Below, in pieces: positions 34,687 through 46,304 of a stretch of DNA of 64,000 nucleotides. The translations under genes and the position numbers were made by a program. Position 1 is the stretch's first letter, and every line of letters starts with the position of its first letter. Where the stretch lies: the NCBI GenBank assembly GCA_017354895.1, contig CP071493.1:6758001-6822000 (forward strand). The letters are read 5' to 3'. The notes beneath the pieces were generated by a model that searched no databases, was not told the origin of the DNA, and saw only the letters and a list, made by a program, of their open reading frames with translations. This stretch comes from Podospora comata. Taxonomy: Eukaryota > Ascomycota > Sordariomycetes > Sordariales > Podosporaceae.

Positions 34687-37143
34687 TCACCTGTGCCCCC
34701 CAAGAGGATCCTCCACCTCTCTCAACTCCCCCTCCTCTCCAGCTCCAATCTCCTCAACCAACCCCCTCATCACCGGCTCCAGCGTCTCCATCCCACTCAG
34801 CTGCGACATCCCCGGCCAAGGCCACTCCCTCTTCCCCAGACCGCTTTCCCCACCCCTCTCTTCCTCTTGTCTCTGTTCAACCTCCCTAACGCGCCTCGTA
34901 AACATTGTCCCAAAGTCCCCTCCCAGCAACGACACCCCCGCATGCCGTGACGGCAACCGATCAACCGCCACCTCCTGCCCCCCCTGACTGTACGAATGCA
35001 GCAACAGGTCATCATTACTCGGATCCCAATAATGCGAGCTCACATCAGAGGTATTCCTTGTCTGTGGCGGCTCGTAGTACCGGGAATGATAACCCGCCGG
35101 GATGGGTGGGTTGGAGTGGGAGAGGTGTCGGTAGTCAAGGGAGTCACTGTCGTTTGTGGAGGCCTCTGAGGAGATACGGTGGCGAGGGTAGGGGTTGTGG
35201 TGTTGAGGGCAGGGGTTGCGGTGTTGAGGGCACGAGTAGTGTTTCCTCCTTGTGGTGGTGGTGGTGGTGGTGGTGACTCTGGGCGTGGCGTCCCCCGAGG
35301 CGATGTCGCTTGTGCTTTTGTAGGTGCTCAATGTTGATCTGGAAGAGGGTAATCGGCGGGCCAGGCGCTCGATCAGGGGGATGAGGGTGTTGAGCCAGCG
35401 GTTGTTGACCGATTCTAATCTGTCGAGGCGTTGAACCAAAAGTTCGATTTCGTGGTTGTGGGTGTAACGGAGTTCTTCGTATTGACGTAGGAGGTTCTGG
35501 TGGGACTCTGACCGGGGGACAGCTGCTGGAGAGGAACGACGGAATGAACAAGCCGTTGGTGGTCGGTTAGGGAGGGTGCTATAGGAGGTGCTTGTTGAAA
35601 CTGTTGGAACAAAACTCGAGTGTCGCGCGAGAATGAGATGTTCAATAGAGGTCGTGCTTCGCATGTCGGAGAAGCTGGGCATATGGCGGACTTTTCGTCC
35701 ATGATGTTGAGAGTGGGGGGACGTGTCGGAGCCGGTGATGTGAATCTCAGGGGTGCTGTGGAGAGGGGAAACAGTGCTTTTCTTGCTGACAAGACTGCGC
35801 TGCTCCTTCAAACGAGGAGCTGGTGACTGGCGTGCTGAGACTGGCTGCACGTCAACAACGGTCATGATGGGTGTGATACGGAAAGTGCAAGAGGCTTTCG
35901 GTTTGGGTGATAATGGCGAGAAAGGTTCTAGAGGCGGAAAGATCGAAGCGGCCCTTGATTGGAATGACAGAGGGTGAGGGCTCATAGGTGTGCAGTGTCT
36001 CGTCGACGGAATGTCCTCTCTGTCGCTTTGTTCCGCATCCAGGGGGTCTTGGATAGCAGCCAGCGTGTGTTGTCGAAGGAACATATTGGAGGTAGGAGCG
36101 GTGGCGGTGTTATCACGTTTGATGCCCATGGCAGGGTGCTCATCTGCGGGACTTCGAGGATTGCTCATGACGGTATGAGGTCGAGTGTCGACAGTGACGA
36201 CATCTACTGGAACGTAATCTGATATCGAGCCTTTTGGGAGCGGTGTCAGCTCATGGGGGGAAGGGATAGTAATCATGCTGTGGGCACCGACCGAAGAGTT
36301 TGCCATCCGCGAGGGTGGCCGAGACTGTGTCCGGCTCCCAGTCCCCCCCTGTGCTATGGGTTCTGCGGCCGAAAGCACGCGGTCAGTAGAGGGCCTTTCC
36401 ATTGGCGACTCTGGCGACGGGAGCATCGGGAACAACTCCTCACTGTTGGCACTTGTACTGTCGTTGGTGGTGCCTGAAGCAACCGATTCGCTAGACTCAC
36501 GCTTCTCTTCTTCTACTGGCGGCAGAATCGTGACAGTGCCAGCCCGTTCGTCATCTGAAGGCGGCGGGGTGGGCTCTTGGGTAGGCTCATCAAGATGGTC
36601 GTACTCAACAGGTATCGATATGGCGATGTGGCGATAACCACCAGTAGTTGTTCCAGCAACAGCTGTATCTGGCAGCCGAATTACGCCACCAGATGCGGGC
36701 CTCCCGTCCTTCGTCTTTCCTCTCTTGACCCTCTTCTTCCAAAATGACCAAAATGGGCGTCTCTTCTTCGTGGTGACAGGTGGAGACTCAAACGTGTCAG
36801 GAATGGACATGTAATTCTGGGGTGGTGGCGAGGTGTTGCGGAGAAACTCAATCAGGGCCCTCGAGCTGTCCCTGTCGTTCGCCCTTTTGATCTTGCGCCG
36901 AATGACTTCCTCGTCGGTGTCTGGGCGGAAAATGTCGGTGAGAATGCTCGAAGCATTCGAGAGCTTGCGGAAGGTCTTGGGCCGGCTGTACTGGGATATT
37001 TGGCTGTCCATTTCTTCCAGCTCGTTTGAATGGATGGTGGTCTCCAGAGAGCCGCCTCGCCTGTTGAGCAGATGGGAACTGTCTTCCACCACAATGACAG
37101 TCTCCCTCTGCACTCGTATCCCGCCAATGTTTTCCGAAGACAT
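34687..37143 (-). CDS. large disordered protein of unknown function, 818 aa
   Basis: Single uninterrupted frame, ATG at 37143. Mostly low-complexity Ser/Pro/Thr/Arg-rich sequence with many SP/TP sites, so probably phosphorylated and disordered. A likely helical segment near residues 540-600 (ELRYTHNHEIELLVQRLDRLESVNNRWLN in part) has heptad character and could form a short coiled coil. Just after it comes a Thr run and a Cys/Pro/His-rich repeat (CPQHRNP, CPQHHNP, YPRHR). The C-terminal 100 residues include a Glu-rich stretch (EVEQRQEEERGGE). I do not recognise a family; it may be restricted to Sordariomycetes. Length, single frame and codon use make it a real gene. Confidence 0.75.
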   Translation of the reverse strand: MSSENIGGIRVQRETVIVVEDSSHLLNRRGGSLETTIHSNELEEMDSQISQYSRPKTFRKLSNASSILTDIFRPDTDEEVIRRKIKRANDRDSSRALIEFLRNTSPPPQNYMSIPDTFESPPVTTKKRRPFWSFWKKRVKRGKTKDGRPASGGVIRLPDTAVAGTTTGGYRHIAISIPVEYDHLDEPTQEPTPPPSDDERAGTVTILPPVEEEKRESSESVASGTTNDSTSANSEELFPMLPSPESPMERPSTDRVLSAAEPIAQGGTGSRTQSRPPSRMANSSVGAHSMITIPSPHELTPLPKGSISDYVPVDVVTVDTRPHTVMSNPRSPADEHPAMGIKRDNTATAPTSNMFLRQHTLAAIQDPLDAEQSDREDIPSTRHCTPMSPHPLSFQSRAASIFPPLEPFSPLSPKPKASCTFRITPIMTVVDVQPVSARQSPAPRLKEQRSLVSKKSTVSPLHSTPEIHITGSDTSPHSQHHGRKVRHMPSFSDMRSTTSIEHLILARHSSFVPTVSTSTSYSTLPNRPPTACSFRRSSPAAVPRSESHQNLLRQYEELRYTHNHEIELLVQRLDRLESVNNRWLNTLIPLIERLARRLPSSRSTLSTYKSTSDIASGDATPRVTTTTTTTTRRKHYSCPQHRNPCPQHHNPYPRHRISSEASTNDSDSLDYRHLSHSNPPIPAGYHSRYYEPPQTRNTSDVSSHYWDPSNDDLLLHSYSQGGQEVAVDRLPSRHAGVSLLGGDFGTMFTRRVREVEQRQEEERGGESGLGKREWPWPGMSQLSGMETLEPVMRGLVEEIGAGEEGELREVEDPLGGHR

Positions 37144-39124
37144 GATGACGAACGTGCTTGATAATTATTGACTGCGGTCCATGTTAGTCATCTACGGAAG
37201 GTGTCTCCGGGGTCACTCACTGGGTAGGTAGGCAGACCTCTCCAAAACCCAGCTCTCGGTCCCTCATATATCGGATAAGGGGTACGATATTAACCAGGGC
37301 AATGACCCCTTCTCGTCAAAAAGGAAACCAAAAATGAAAATAATGTCTCGAAAAATACCTTTTGTCATCAAATCATCAAAACTGCTAGAGACTCTGCACC
37401 ATGTTTGCTGCAAGGGAAGACGAACGAATGCGAACAAGTCCCGTCAGGGCATGAAGACGCATAGAAACAAACGAGGGAATCAACTCAGCCATCCCAAAAT
37501 GCGAGATGAGTCGACTATTAACCAAGTAATCGCCCACTCCCCCTCCACGATCTCAACTCCAAACAAACATTTCCTTCTGCTAAGCTCCCCTAGACCCAAG
37601 CAACGCGCATGAGAAAAGCGTCATCTGAGCGTGGCAAGCTTCCCAGCAGTTATCACTGTCTGAGCGCTTGCGAATAAACCCGAGCTAAGTTAATAACCAG
37701 CGTCTCTTAGGTAATATCCCATCTCTCATCCTAAGAATAATCATACCCCGTCCCGACAAACCCGGCAGATTCTGCACGCCTGCTTCCATTGTGTGTTCAC
37801 CTCAGCCGAACCTCAAACATTCGCTCCCAGAATGACGAGTATGGCAAAGTAAGAATAAATAACATCCCCAACCTGCCGAGGCAGCCCCGATCAAGGTTCA
37901 ACGCTCCGCCCCGATTCCCAAACCCCTACGCTAGCTCCCGAAAGACTTGGGCCCCCCCTCCCAGCGCGTCCATACGACCTACTGACGACAAGACCCGGGA
38001 CCTGACGATCTCTGGTTCGACTCGGGAAGACAACCCCCGAAATCAGATATGCGCTACCATATCTCCAGTTGAGCTCTCGCAACTTGTGTACCCGAGGCGT
38101 CCTTCTCTCTTCAACAACACCCCCCCTCAGATAGCAACTGGTATGCGTGGCATCACTGGTTGCCTTCCCGCAATGCCCGCCCAGTCCTCCCAGTCCTCAA
38201 GCACGTATTATGCATCCCGACTCACATACATCTGCAAAGACGATCTGTTTCAGACTCAAAATAAAACACGCCGTACCAATTTTCTGCAGGCTAACTGCAT
38301 CTCCGGCACTTCCCCAACGTCTTCAACGTCCTCGTCATATCAACGCCAAGCCCCCCGTCCTGCCCAGCCCGCACAGTCGGAGAATATCTACCAATCAAGC
38401 AGCTTCCCCCATCTCATTCCCATAAAATAAGCTTCTGGTCGATCGTCAACCGGCGGATCGGTGATCTTGGCAATGGAATCCACTGTCAACAACGTCGACC
38501 GGGCCAGCACCGTTCGCTAGAAGGTGGTCAACATTGGCATCAGTCCCAGTAAATCTGGGAAGAAGGTTCCCATGATGGGGAAAAGAAGAAGGAGGGGGAA
38601 TCCATCGTGCTGTATAGCATGCCTGTCGATGAACAAGCGGAGCCGTAGCACCCATGATGGTGTGTCCGAGGTTAGAATCCCATCAATGCCAGGTTGACAT
38701 CGAGTACAATCACGATTTGTGCAGCAGCCACGTTGTTGCACCCAAAGCCCTCACCTCGCCTCACGTAGCCATCTCACGAGCCCTCTCAACCCTCACCTCA
38801 AGCAACCATCTCCCCACTCTAAAACTAGAGCCCCAGCCCCGGAGCCATGGCATAAACCCTCTATGGTCGCTTCTACAAATATCTAAGCATGAAATCTTCA
38901 TGGTTAACCCCCGCTCCATGGCTGTGGCCAACCAATGCCACCAAATGCCTTTGTTTCGCCATAAAAATGCGCAAGGCCTTCCCGCTGATGAGCATAGTAT
39001 ATAAACCATAAAAAAACAATAAAACCGATATTTGCCGTGACCGGAGGACGCATATAGTCGTTTTTAAACGTCAAACACTCCCTCCCACCATCTCCAAACG
39101 TATCATGAGCCACACGTCTCTCGG
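37144..39124. other. intergenic, no supported gene
   Basis: About 2 kb between the start of the 818-residue gene and the 3' end of SEN1, both minus. A 213-residue frame at 37789-38430 lacks an early ATG and has a composition expected of C-rich non-coding DNA. The part near 39005-39120 is probably SEN1 3' untranslated sequence. Confidence 0.45.
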
Positions 39125-42100
39125 TTAACGTCTTGGCCCTGGTTTCCGCCTAATAAAGGGGTCGCTCGCTGGCTTGCGTGCTGGCGGTACCGGTCCCTAT
39201 CTCATTCATCAGCACTCCCCTGAACTGGCAGGACACATCTATGACTTACTCTAGATCCGGGCGGGGGTCCACTAGGCCTCTGGCCCTGTCCATTAGGCGG
39301 CCCGTTCGGTCTCGGGCCCTGTCCTGTTCCCGGCCCATTCCCCACCTGAGGCTGCTGACCCCATTGCTGCGGACGTGGAGGTTGAGCCGCAGGTGCCCTC
39401 TCCGGGGGCGCCAGGCCCAACACCTCCATAGCTGACGGGTCGATGGGTGGCTTCACCGTGGCTGCTCTCGGCATGACTGGTGGAGCGGCATTCATATTGT
39501 GACGCGCCGCATTCGCGTTCTGTTGAATCTAATTGTAGAGTGTCAGTCGTCTGCGTTCTTGATTCTTCGTTTCGTTCCATGTCGATGTTCACCTTTTTGG
39601 ACGGGCGGCCGTCGTCGTTGCTATCGCGCGCCCGCTTCTTTCCTGTTGATCCAACCGTTGGCTGGATAGTGGGCGGCATGTCATCACGAGGGCCGCTTGG
39701 GCGACGATATGGCAGGTTGGCTGGAGGCGCATCAGGCATCTCAACATCTTCGGTTGCGCGTGGGCGAGATGGTGCAGAAGGGGGGGCACCCAGCTGTTTA
39801 AAGGCGGCAGCTGGCAACTGCGGACCACGGCTGTCCAGCATGGCCAGAATGTTACCGGTGGTGTACCGGTCACGCTCCTTGGCATCCTCAATGAGCTTAT
39901 TCCAGTATTCACCCTGCTGAAGCGCCCGGGAGTCGCCCAAAATCCACAGGGATGACTTGGCACGTGTCAGACCGACGTTCATGCGGCGAATATCAGTCAT
40001 GAAACCGATACCACCAGTCGGGCTGGCACGAACGCAAGAGAAGATGATGATCTCACACTCACGACCCTGGAACGCATCGGTAGTGTTGAACTCGATCTCC
40101 TCTGTAATGCCCTCACCATACTTGTCGGTGAACCGCTGTCGCAATCTGTGAAGCTGAGCCTTGTAGGGAGTAATAATGCCGATCTTGCCTCTGGCATCGA
40201 CGTTGCTGTAGTCAGAGCGGAAGCGCTGGTACAGTTTCATAGCAACCTTGAGCTCTTCCTCGTTAACCAGGGACTGGTTTTTAGGCCCACGCGATTGCGA
40301 ACCCTTGACATCAAAGAACCGGTAAGGGCCAAGATAGACGCTCTGGTGCCACGGCTGGAGACGCAAGCCTGCCATGTCGGCGCCGTCTTGGAGCAGCCCT
40401 TCGTAAAACTCCTTGCTTGGGAACCTGCTGATTTCGGGGTGCATGCGATACTGCATGTCGAGCAGGTGGACATCTTTGGCATGATTCTTTTGCATGCGGA
40501 CGAACAAGCTCTGGTCGTAGCCGTATCTAGCAGCAGACTGAGAGAGAACGGTAGGCGGCAGCTGCTTGGGATCACCGACCAGAATGCATTTTGAGCAGCC
40601 ATACTTGAGCGGAATGAGTGCACTAAGCTCCACACATTGGGCCGCCTCATCAATGATGACCGTCTCAAACTCGACATTGAGATTCTTGAACATCTCGTGG
40701 CCGCTACCGCTCAGTGTGGCACACAAGACCTGAGCTTTGTCGAGAATTTCTTGCTGAACCTGTCGACGTTTGATCTCGACCTCACGTTGGAACGTGTTTC
40801 CACTGCTCTTGTCGGCTTCGATGCGAGCTCCGATGTGGGCACGGCGTTTCATCAGGTCGTCGTACTCTCTCTTCAGCTTGTTCATCAACTGATGATCATC
40901 GGCAGCTTGAGCAGCATCAAGCTGTGGCCGAAGCTCGGAGAGTTTGACCTTGATCTCGCCAGCTTCCTTGTGCATTTGCTCGCGGTCGCTGGGTCCACCG
41001 CTGTTGATCACCGCTTCCATCCGTGCCTTGACTTGCTCATCCAGGGTCACGTCTTTAACACCAGCGTTGATAGCGTCAGTTCGACCGAGACGCAGCACCT
41101 CGATCTTGTGGTGGGTTCCGTTCATTGTCTTTACGCCCTGCTTGAGACGCAAGACCAGCTCATCCACGGCTGCGTTACTGGGGGCACAGACAAGCAGCTT
41201 CCTGGCCGGGGCTGTGGTGGGTTTTGCCGTGAGTCCCGGTCGGGGGATGCTGACGGCACCATTGGAACCCTTGAGAGAGTTCGACAACAGGCAGCCAACC
41301 ATGGCGACAATGGTTTTAGTCTTGCCCGTACCCGGAGGGCCCTGTACCAAAGTAAACCCATCATTCTCCTTCGCATTCAAGATGGCCTTTGCTTGCCCAA
41401 GATTGAGTTGGTAGTTGTCCATCACCCCTTTGATAGCCTGATCGCCAAAGTTGAGCATCGGCGACGGCTCAGCCTTGAGAACCTCATCCATCAAGTCATA
41501 GTACTGCAAGCTTTCCAGAGCAGCATATTCGCGCTCGATTGTGGTCATGTTGGTGATCTTGACCACCGAGAACTCGCTACCCGGAACAAGGGCCTGATGT
41601 ATTGGATTTCCCCTACCATTCAACCGATAGACAACCTCGACGATGTCTTTCTTGTAGGTTGTCTTCCAGATACGAGAAAGACAATGCAACTCCTCCGGTT
41701 GGTTCAAGGGATCCTCTCCTCTTGACATCAAAACAATGTCGCCTTCCGAGAGACCACGGTCTTTGGAAACCGCAGCAGGCACCGAGGCCGTGACCTCGAC
41801 AAACTTGTCAACCGCCATACGACTCAAAACCTTGATCCCAAATTGCTTCGAGGTAGTTTCATCCTTGGCCGTCACGAACGACCGCCAGGCTTCATTGATG
41901 AGCAGGGGGAAAAACGTTTGCTTGTAGCTGACGGGATCGTTGTACGTGTTGGAGACTTCCGCACAGCGATACCCATTTGGAGGGTCATTCCCTTCATGAA
42001 AAATATCCCATTCAAGAATCGCAAGGTGAAGTGTGTCCATCGGGGGGATCAGACGAGCACGCATATCCTTGGCGGACCGCATGAGCTTGACCTTCTTCAC

Positions 42101-45100
42101 AGGTCCGCGGTTCTTCGCCATCAAGAGCTCAAGACGACGTTGATCAGCCTCGCTCAAGGTCTTGTTTGCCTTCTTGGCCTTGAGAACAATCACCTCATCA
42201 TCATCATCCGACTCGTCCTCGTCCTCCGAAGACGACCCAACCATGATTTCGTCCTTCAACGCCGGGGCATGGTCTTTGCCCTTTGCACCAGCGATGCCTT
42301 GCAAACCAGAGCCTTCACCTGCCACAATTTTTGTCGGCGCACGCAAAGCTCTGGCCTTGGCAATAGCTTCGGCGTCACGCTTGGCCTTCTCGGCCTTCTC
42401 CCTAGCTCGTGCCTCCTTGAGAGAGGCCTGCTTTGCAGAAATAGCGGCTGGACTAAGCACTGTTGGCTGCTTGGGCTTGACAATCTCGGACTTCAGCTGC
42501 TCCAGCTTCGACTTGTTTTTGTCATACGTCGGTGTGAGGCTGAGCAGAGGATCTTTGTAGTCCTTGGAGGTCGCCTTGAAGAAGTCAAGCTTGCTCTGCT
42601 TGAGAGCGCGCTCTCTAGCCTCTTTCTCGCCGGGTTTGATGCCCATGAACTGCTCCTCGATCACGGCATCCTCTCCGAGAGCCTTGAGTAGTTCAATGCG
42701 CTGCTCGTCCGTCAGATTTGTCTTAGTAGGATACTCTGGCCTGGCGCCATGTGATCGCTTGGCGTCCTTGATCATCTTGCCCAGGTGTAACAAGGTGTTT
42801 GGAGGCAGTGCCATGTCCTGCTGCTTCATTCTGGTGATCAGCTGCTTGACGATCCTGATAATACCAGAGATAAGGTACTGATCACGGAGCTGAAGCATGT
42901 CCACCAGCGAGAAAGAATAGAACCGAGGCGGCTCGAGGACATCCTTCATGGCGTCTGAGGTCGGGATTCCAGTTTCACTGCTCTCTTGGTGGCTTAGAGC
43001 AGAGGCAAGAACACCATCTTGCTCAAACAGCTTGTTGGCCAGCTCCATGACATCTCGACAAAAGTCCTCCATCACCTTCTTCTCGACCATCTCGTGCCAC
43101 TTCCTCATCATCCTAAACGAGTGATCGACGGCCCTCCAAACACTTCTCCACCAGCTCTTGACGACGGCCCGCTCATCGGCCGTCAGGGTCTTGCGTCTCA
43201 ACTGACCGGACGATGGATCGCAAAGGCCATTCAGTACGAAGTCGCTGCACTGGAGGATGGGGATCATGTGAGTCCAAGGCGCACCTTCACCCTTGTACGC
43301 CGAGATGGTTTCAACAGCATTGGTGATAGCTTGCACAAACGGCTGGAAATGCCTCTCCACCATCCTTTCAATGGCATCGCTACGAACCATTTCGTCAGTT
43401 ATGGCCTTGATCAGCTCAAAGCCAGCTTCGCGAATTGCCTCTTCGCCATGGATGAGCGATGACACGATGGCTTGGATCGTCTTGCCATAACTGGAGCACA
43501 TGTTTGCTAGCTCTGACTGCGTAAAGTCGGTCATGCGGTTCAGGACTTTTCCAATAGCAGCTGTTTGTTGTTGATATCGATTGTTGAATACCTCGTGTTC
43601 CTTCTTGAGCTTATCCTTTCGCTTAGGGATGAACTTCTCGATGGCACGTAGCGGCAGGGTAGCTTGTAGCATAGCTTCTGCCAGTTCGAAATGGCCGAGC
43701 TGAGAGGGCCAGAGCATCTCAAGAAAAGACTCCCACAGTTTCCCGGAATCCCTATTCATAATATTTTGGACTGGCCGGCGATCAACTAGGGCCTTCCATT
43801 CGATCTCCGTGGCTCGCGCATCAAGGGCCAAAGCTGAGTGAATAATGGCTATGCCGGCCTTGGAGAGACCGATGTTGTATGTGTTCCCAGGCCTCAGCTT
43901 TGCGGCCCCAATGATGACTTCACCATACTGGAGTACTTTGTTCAGCAGCTGATTGACCGTGATGAGGGATGTCTGTGTGTCGAATGGGTTCTCTGGGTCC
44001 AAGAAGCCCTTCAAGCATTCGTGGAGAGCAACCAAGCCCGAGAGAGTGCAAGTAGCATGTGCTGAGCGGTCGCACGACGGATCCTGCCGAAACGTGCTCA
44101 GGAGATGCTGCAAAACAGTGTCGCATGCATCTGAGCGCTGGATTTGCGGCAGTGAACGAATGAAGGCCATTAGCCAGCCAGCCAATGCCGGTACCTTGTC
44201 GCCACTGTCACCTCCCGATTCCATCCTCTCGGGCAGAAGCGAATTGTTCAGGAGCGGACGAAAGCCTGGGCTCATGAAGATTTGCTCCACCAAGGTGCTG
44301 GGCGAAAGCTGAGCAAACGCAGCCCAAAACGCTTTGGGTGCCTTTTCCATGAGACCTTGGAGTCCTTGCAAGACCGACAACAGGGCCTCGTCTGAATCCG
44401 TCATCAAGTGCTCCAGGGCAAGAAAATAAATATTGGGCGAGACCTCCATTGCTCGAAGCCAGTTCACAATTTGTTTCTCGCCCAACAGCCGCAGTATTTT
44501 CGAAAAGCCCCGCCAGAATCTGGGTATCTTATCTGGAGTGTTGCCCCCTCTGCTCATCGAAACCCACAGGATTGACTCTGTCAACCAGGGAGATACGGCC
44601 CAATCCCACTCGTCCTGCTTCAAGCTTTCGGGTTCTCGCCGGTCCCAAGCGGCCTCGGCAAAGTCCCTCTTGTACTTTGACTCGGAGAAGAGAAAGGACG
44701 TCATCGATGGAAGCAAACCGCCAGGCAGTTTGGCGGGCTTCTTACGCTGGGTGTTCTCAAAAACATAGTCAAAGTCCTGGATGCGATCCTTGAACGCAAG
44801 ATACTTCCAACTGCAGAGTGCCTCGAAGAGAGCCAAGACTGCCGAGATGCTGTGCTGGACCAACTTCGTTGTTGTCATCGGACCATTCCTTTCAAGTATA
44901 TCTCTGGCTTCCTTCAGCCCACGGTCGATGCGTCCCCTGTCGAACTCGTCCAGGTGGGTTTCCATGACACGGATATGCTCAGGGCGCAGGCATCTACAGC
45001 ACATTAGAACCAACCTTTGGGTACTCAAGTCCGCCTGATAACTACTTACTCGGGGAGGCGTTGCAGAAAGGGTTCCCGTGCTCGGTGCCAGCGTCGTATG

Positions 45101-45426
45101 CATGAGTCGCACCGTGTAAGGTATGTTTCAACACGCTCCTTCCAATTAGGAAGCCATGTGCTCGAGCGCTCTGGCGGGAGTCCCATCAGGAGGCTGAGGT
45201 TGTATGATATCTGGAGGCGATGCTTGTAGTCCTCGTTTCGCCTTTTCTTTTCCTCGACGGACACGGCGCCGCCGCCAGACTCGTCGGGCTCATCGGGGAA
45301 GTCGAGGTTCTCATAGTCGGTGAGATCATCGTCGTTTAATTTCGGGCAGCACAGGTGAGCGTCGGGTGGGAAGTCTTCGAAATCATTGTGCCATTCGATG
45401 ATGGTCTGTTCGAGATTGCCCTCCAT
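39125..45426 (-). CDS. SEN1/senataxin-type superfamily 1 RNA-DNA helicase
   Basis: 5'-3' helicase that resolves R-loops and terminates Pol II transcription. Four exons on the minus strand: 45050-45426, 39593-44993, 39250-39528 and 39125-39172; the join gives 2034 residues, similar to other fungal Sen1. Seen: an all-helical SEN1 N-terminal domain over the first about 700 residues; Walker A GPPGTGKTKTIV near residue 1345; the UPF1-like DEAAQ box near 1571; RMHPEISRFPSKEFYEG; and C-terminal motifs TTDAFQGRECEIIIFSCVRA and DIRRMNVGLTRAK. The last exon has only 16 codons and encodes PASDPFIRRKPGPRR, a short basic end. The start is the first in-frame ATG (MEGNLEQ). A 877-bp spacer separates it from the glycosylase gene. 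Confidence 0.95.
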
Positions 45427-46304
45427 GGCTGCGGTTGGCTCGACGAGCAACGTCGATGTATCGAACGCTGTAGTACCGATGTGGTTGATTGAAGATTAGG
45501 TCAGGGCAGACCATCCATCGGCAACCTGGTGCTAATACAGTCAAGTTGTTGCGGGGGCATGCAGAGAAGAAAGCCCCCGGAGAAAACCAGGGATATTCGG
45601 TCAGAGTCGAAGAGAGAAAGAACCAGCAGTCGAAGCCACGGTCAATCTCTCTAGAAATTTTCTGAGGGAAGCAAATCTGTGCGATGCCAGGTTCTTCACG
45701 TGGCCCTGGGCAGGTAGCAAGCAAAATGCGCTGACCTGCCAAGTATTTGCAGTGCGTGGGTGGATTTGATTGCAGCTTCTGGATTTCTGGGGCAGTCGCG
45801 AACTTTGAGAAGTTGATCCCACAGCAAGCGCGTCGTGCCGTCTGTGGAGCACTTGGAGTGGGGCAACAATTAGAACCCCTGCAAAAGCTTGAGGCTTGAG
45901 TGGGTGGGTGACCTAGTGGGGGTCCTTTGAACTGTCGTGCCTGTTAACATCACCAACATTTGGTTACTCCGTAGCATTTCATCACTTCATCAGATCGAGC
46001 ACCTTGGGTTGACTGGATGTATCGATGAATCCTTGGCAAACTATACGCTATCTGGAAGCTTGAGCCCGTCGTTTCTGTACTCCCTATAAACCGAATATCA
46101 TCGGCAACCTTTCGCAACTATGAGAAGCGTCAACATGGTTGAATCAAATGCTCTCTCGCCGTTTGCAAGCTCATGAAAACCACTGTGTTAATGGCAATGC
46201 CACAATCACCCCGGACTGCGATTTAAGCGTCATGATCCATGTCGTCCTTCTAAATCTCATCCTCATCCTCCATATCAACGTCCTGGTCCTCATTCTCTTC
46301 CTCG
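45427..46304. other. SEN1 promoter and glycosylase 3' side
   Basis: About 880 bp. The left part is upstream of SEN1; the right part is downstream of the glycosylase stop. The 46250-46304 stretch continues the acidic coding character of the glycosylase in another frame. Confidence 0.5.

Noticed and set aside
37789-38430. 213-residue plus frame between the 818-residue gene and SEN1
   Set aside because: Begins with GTG, first internal ATG is far in, no domain, and composition matches C-rich non-coding DNA.
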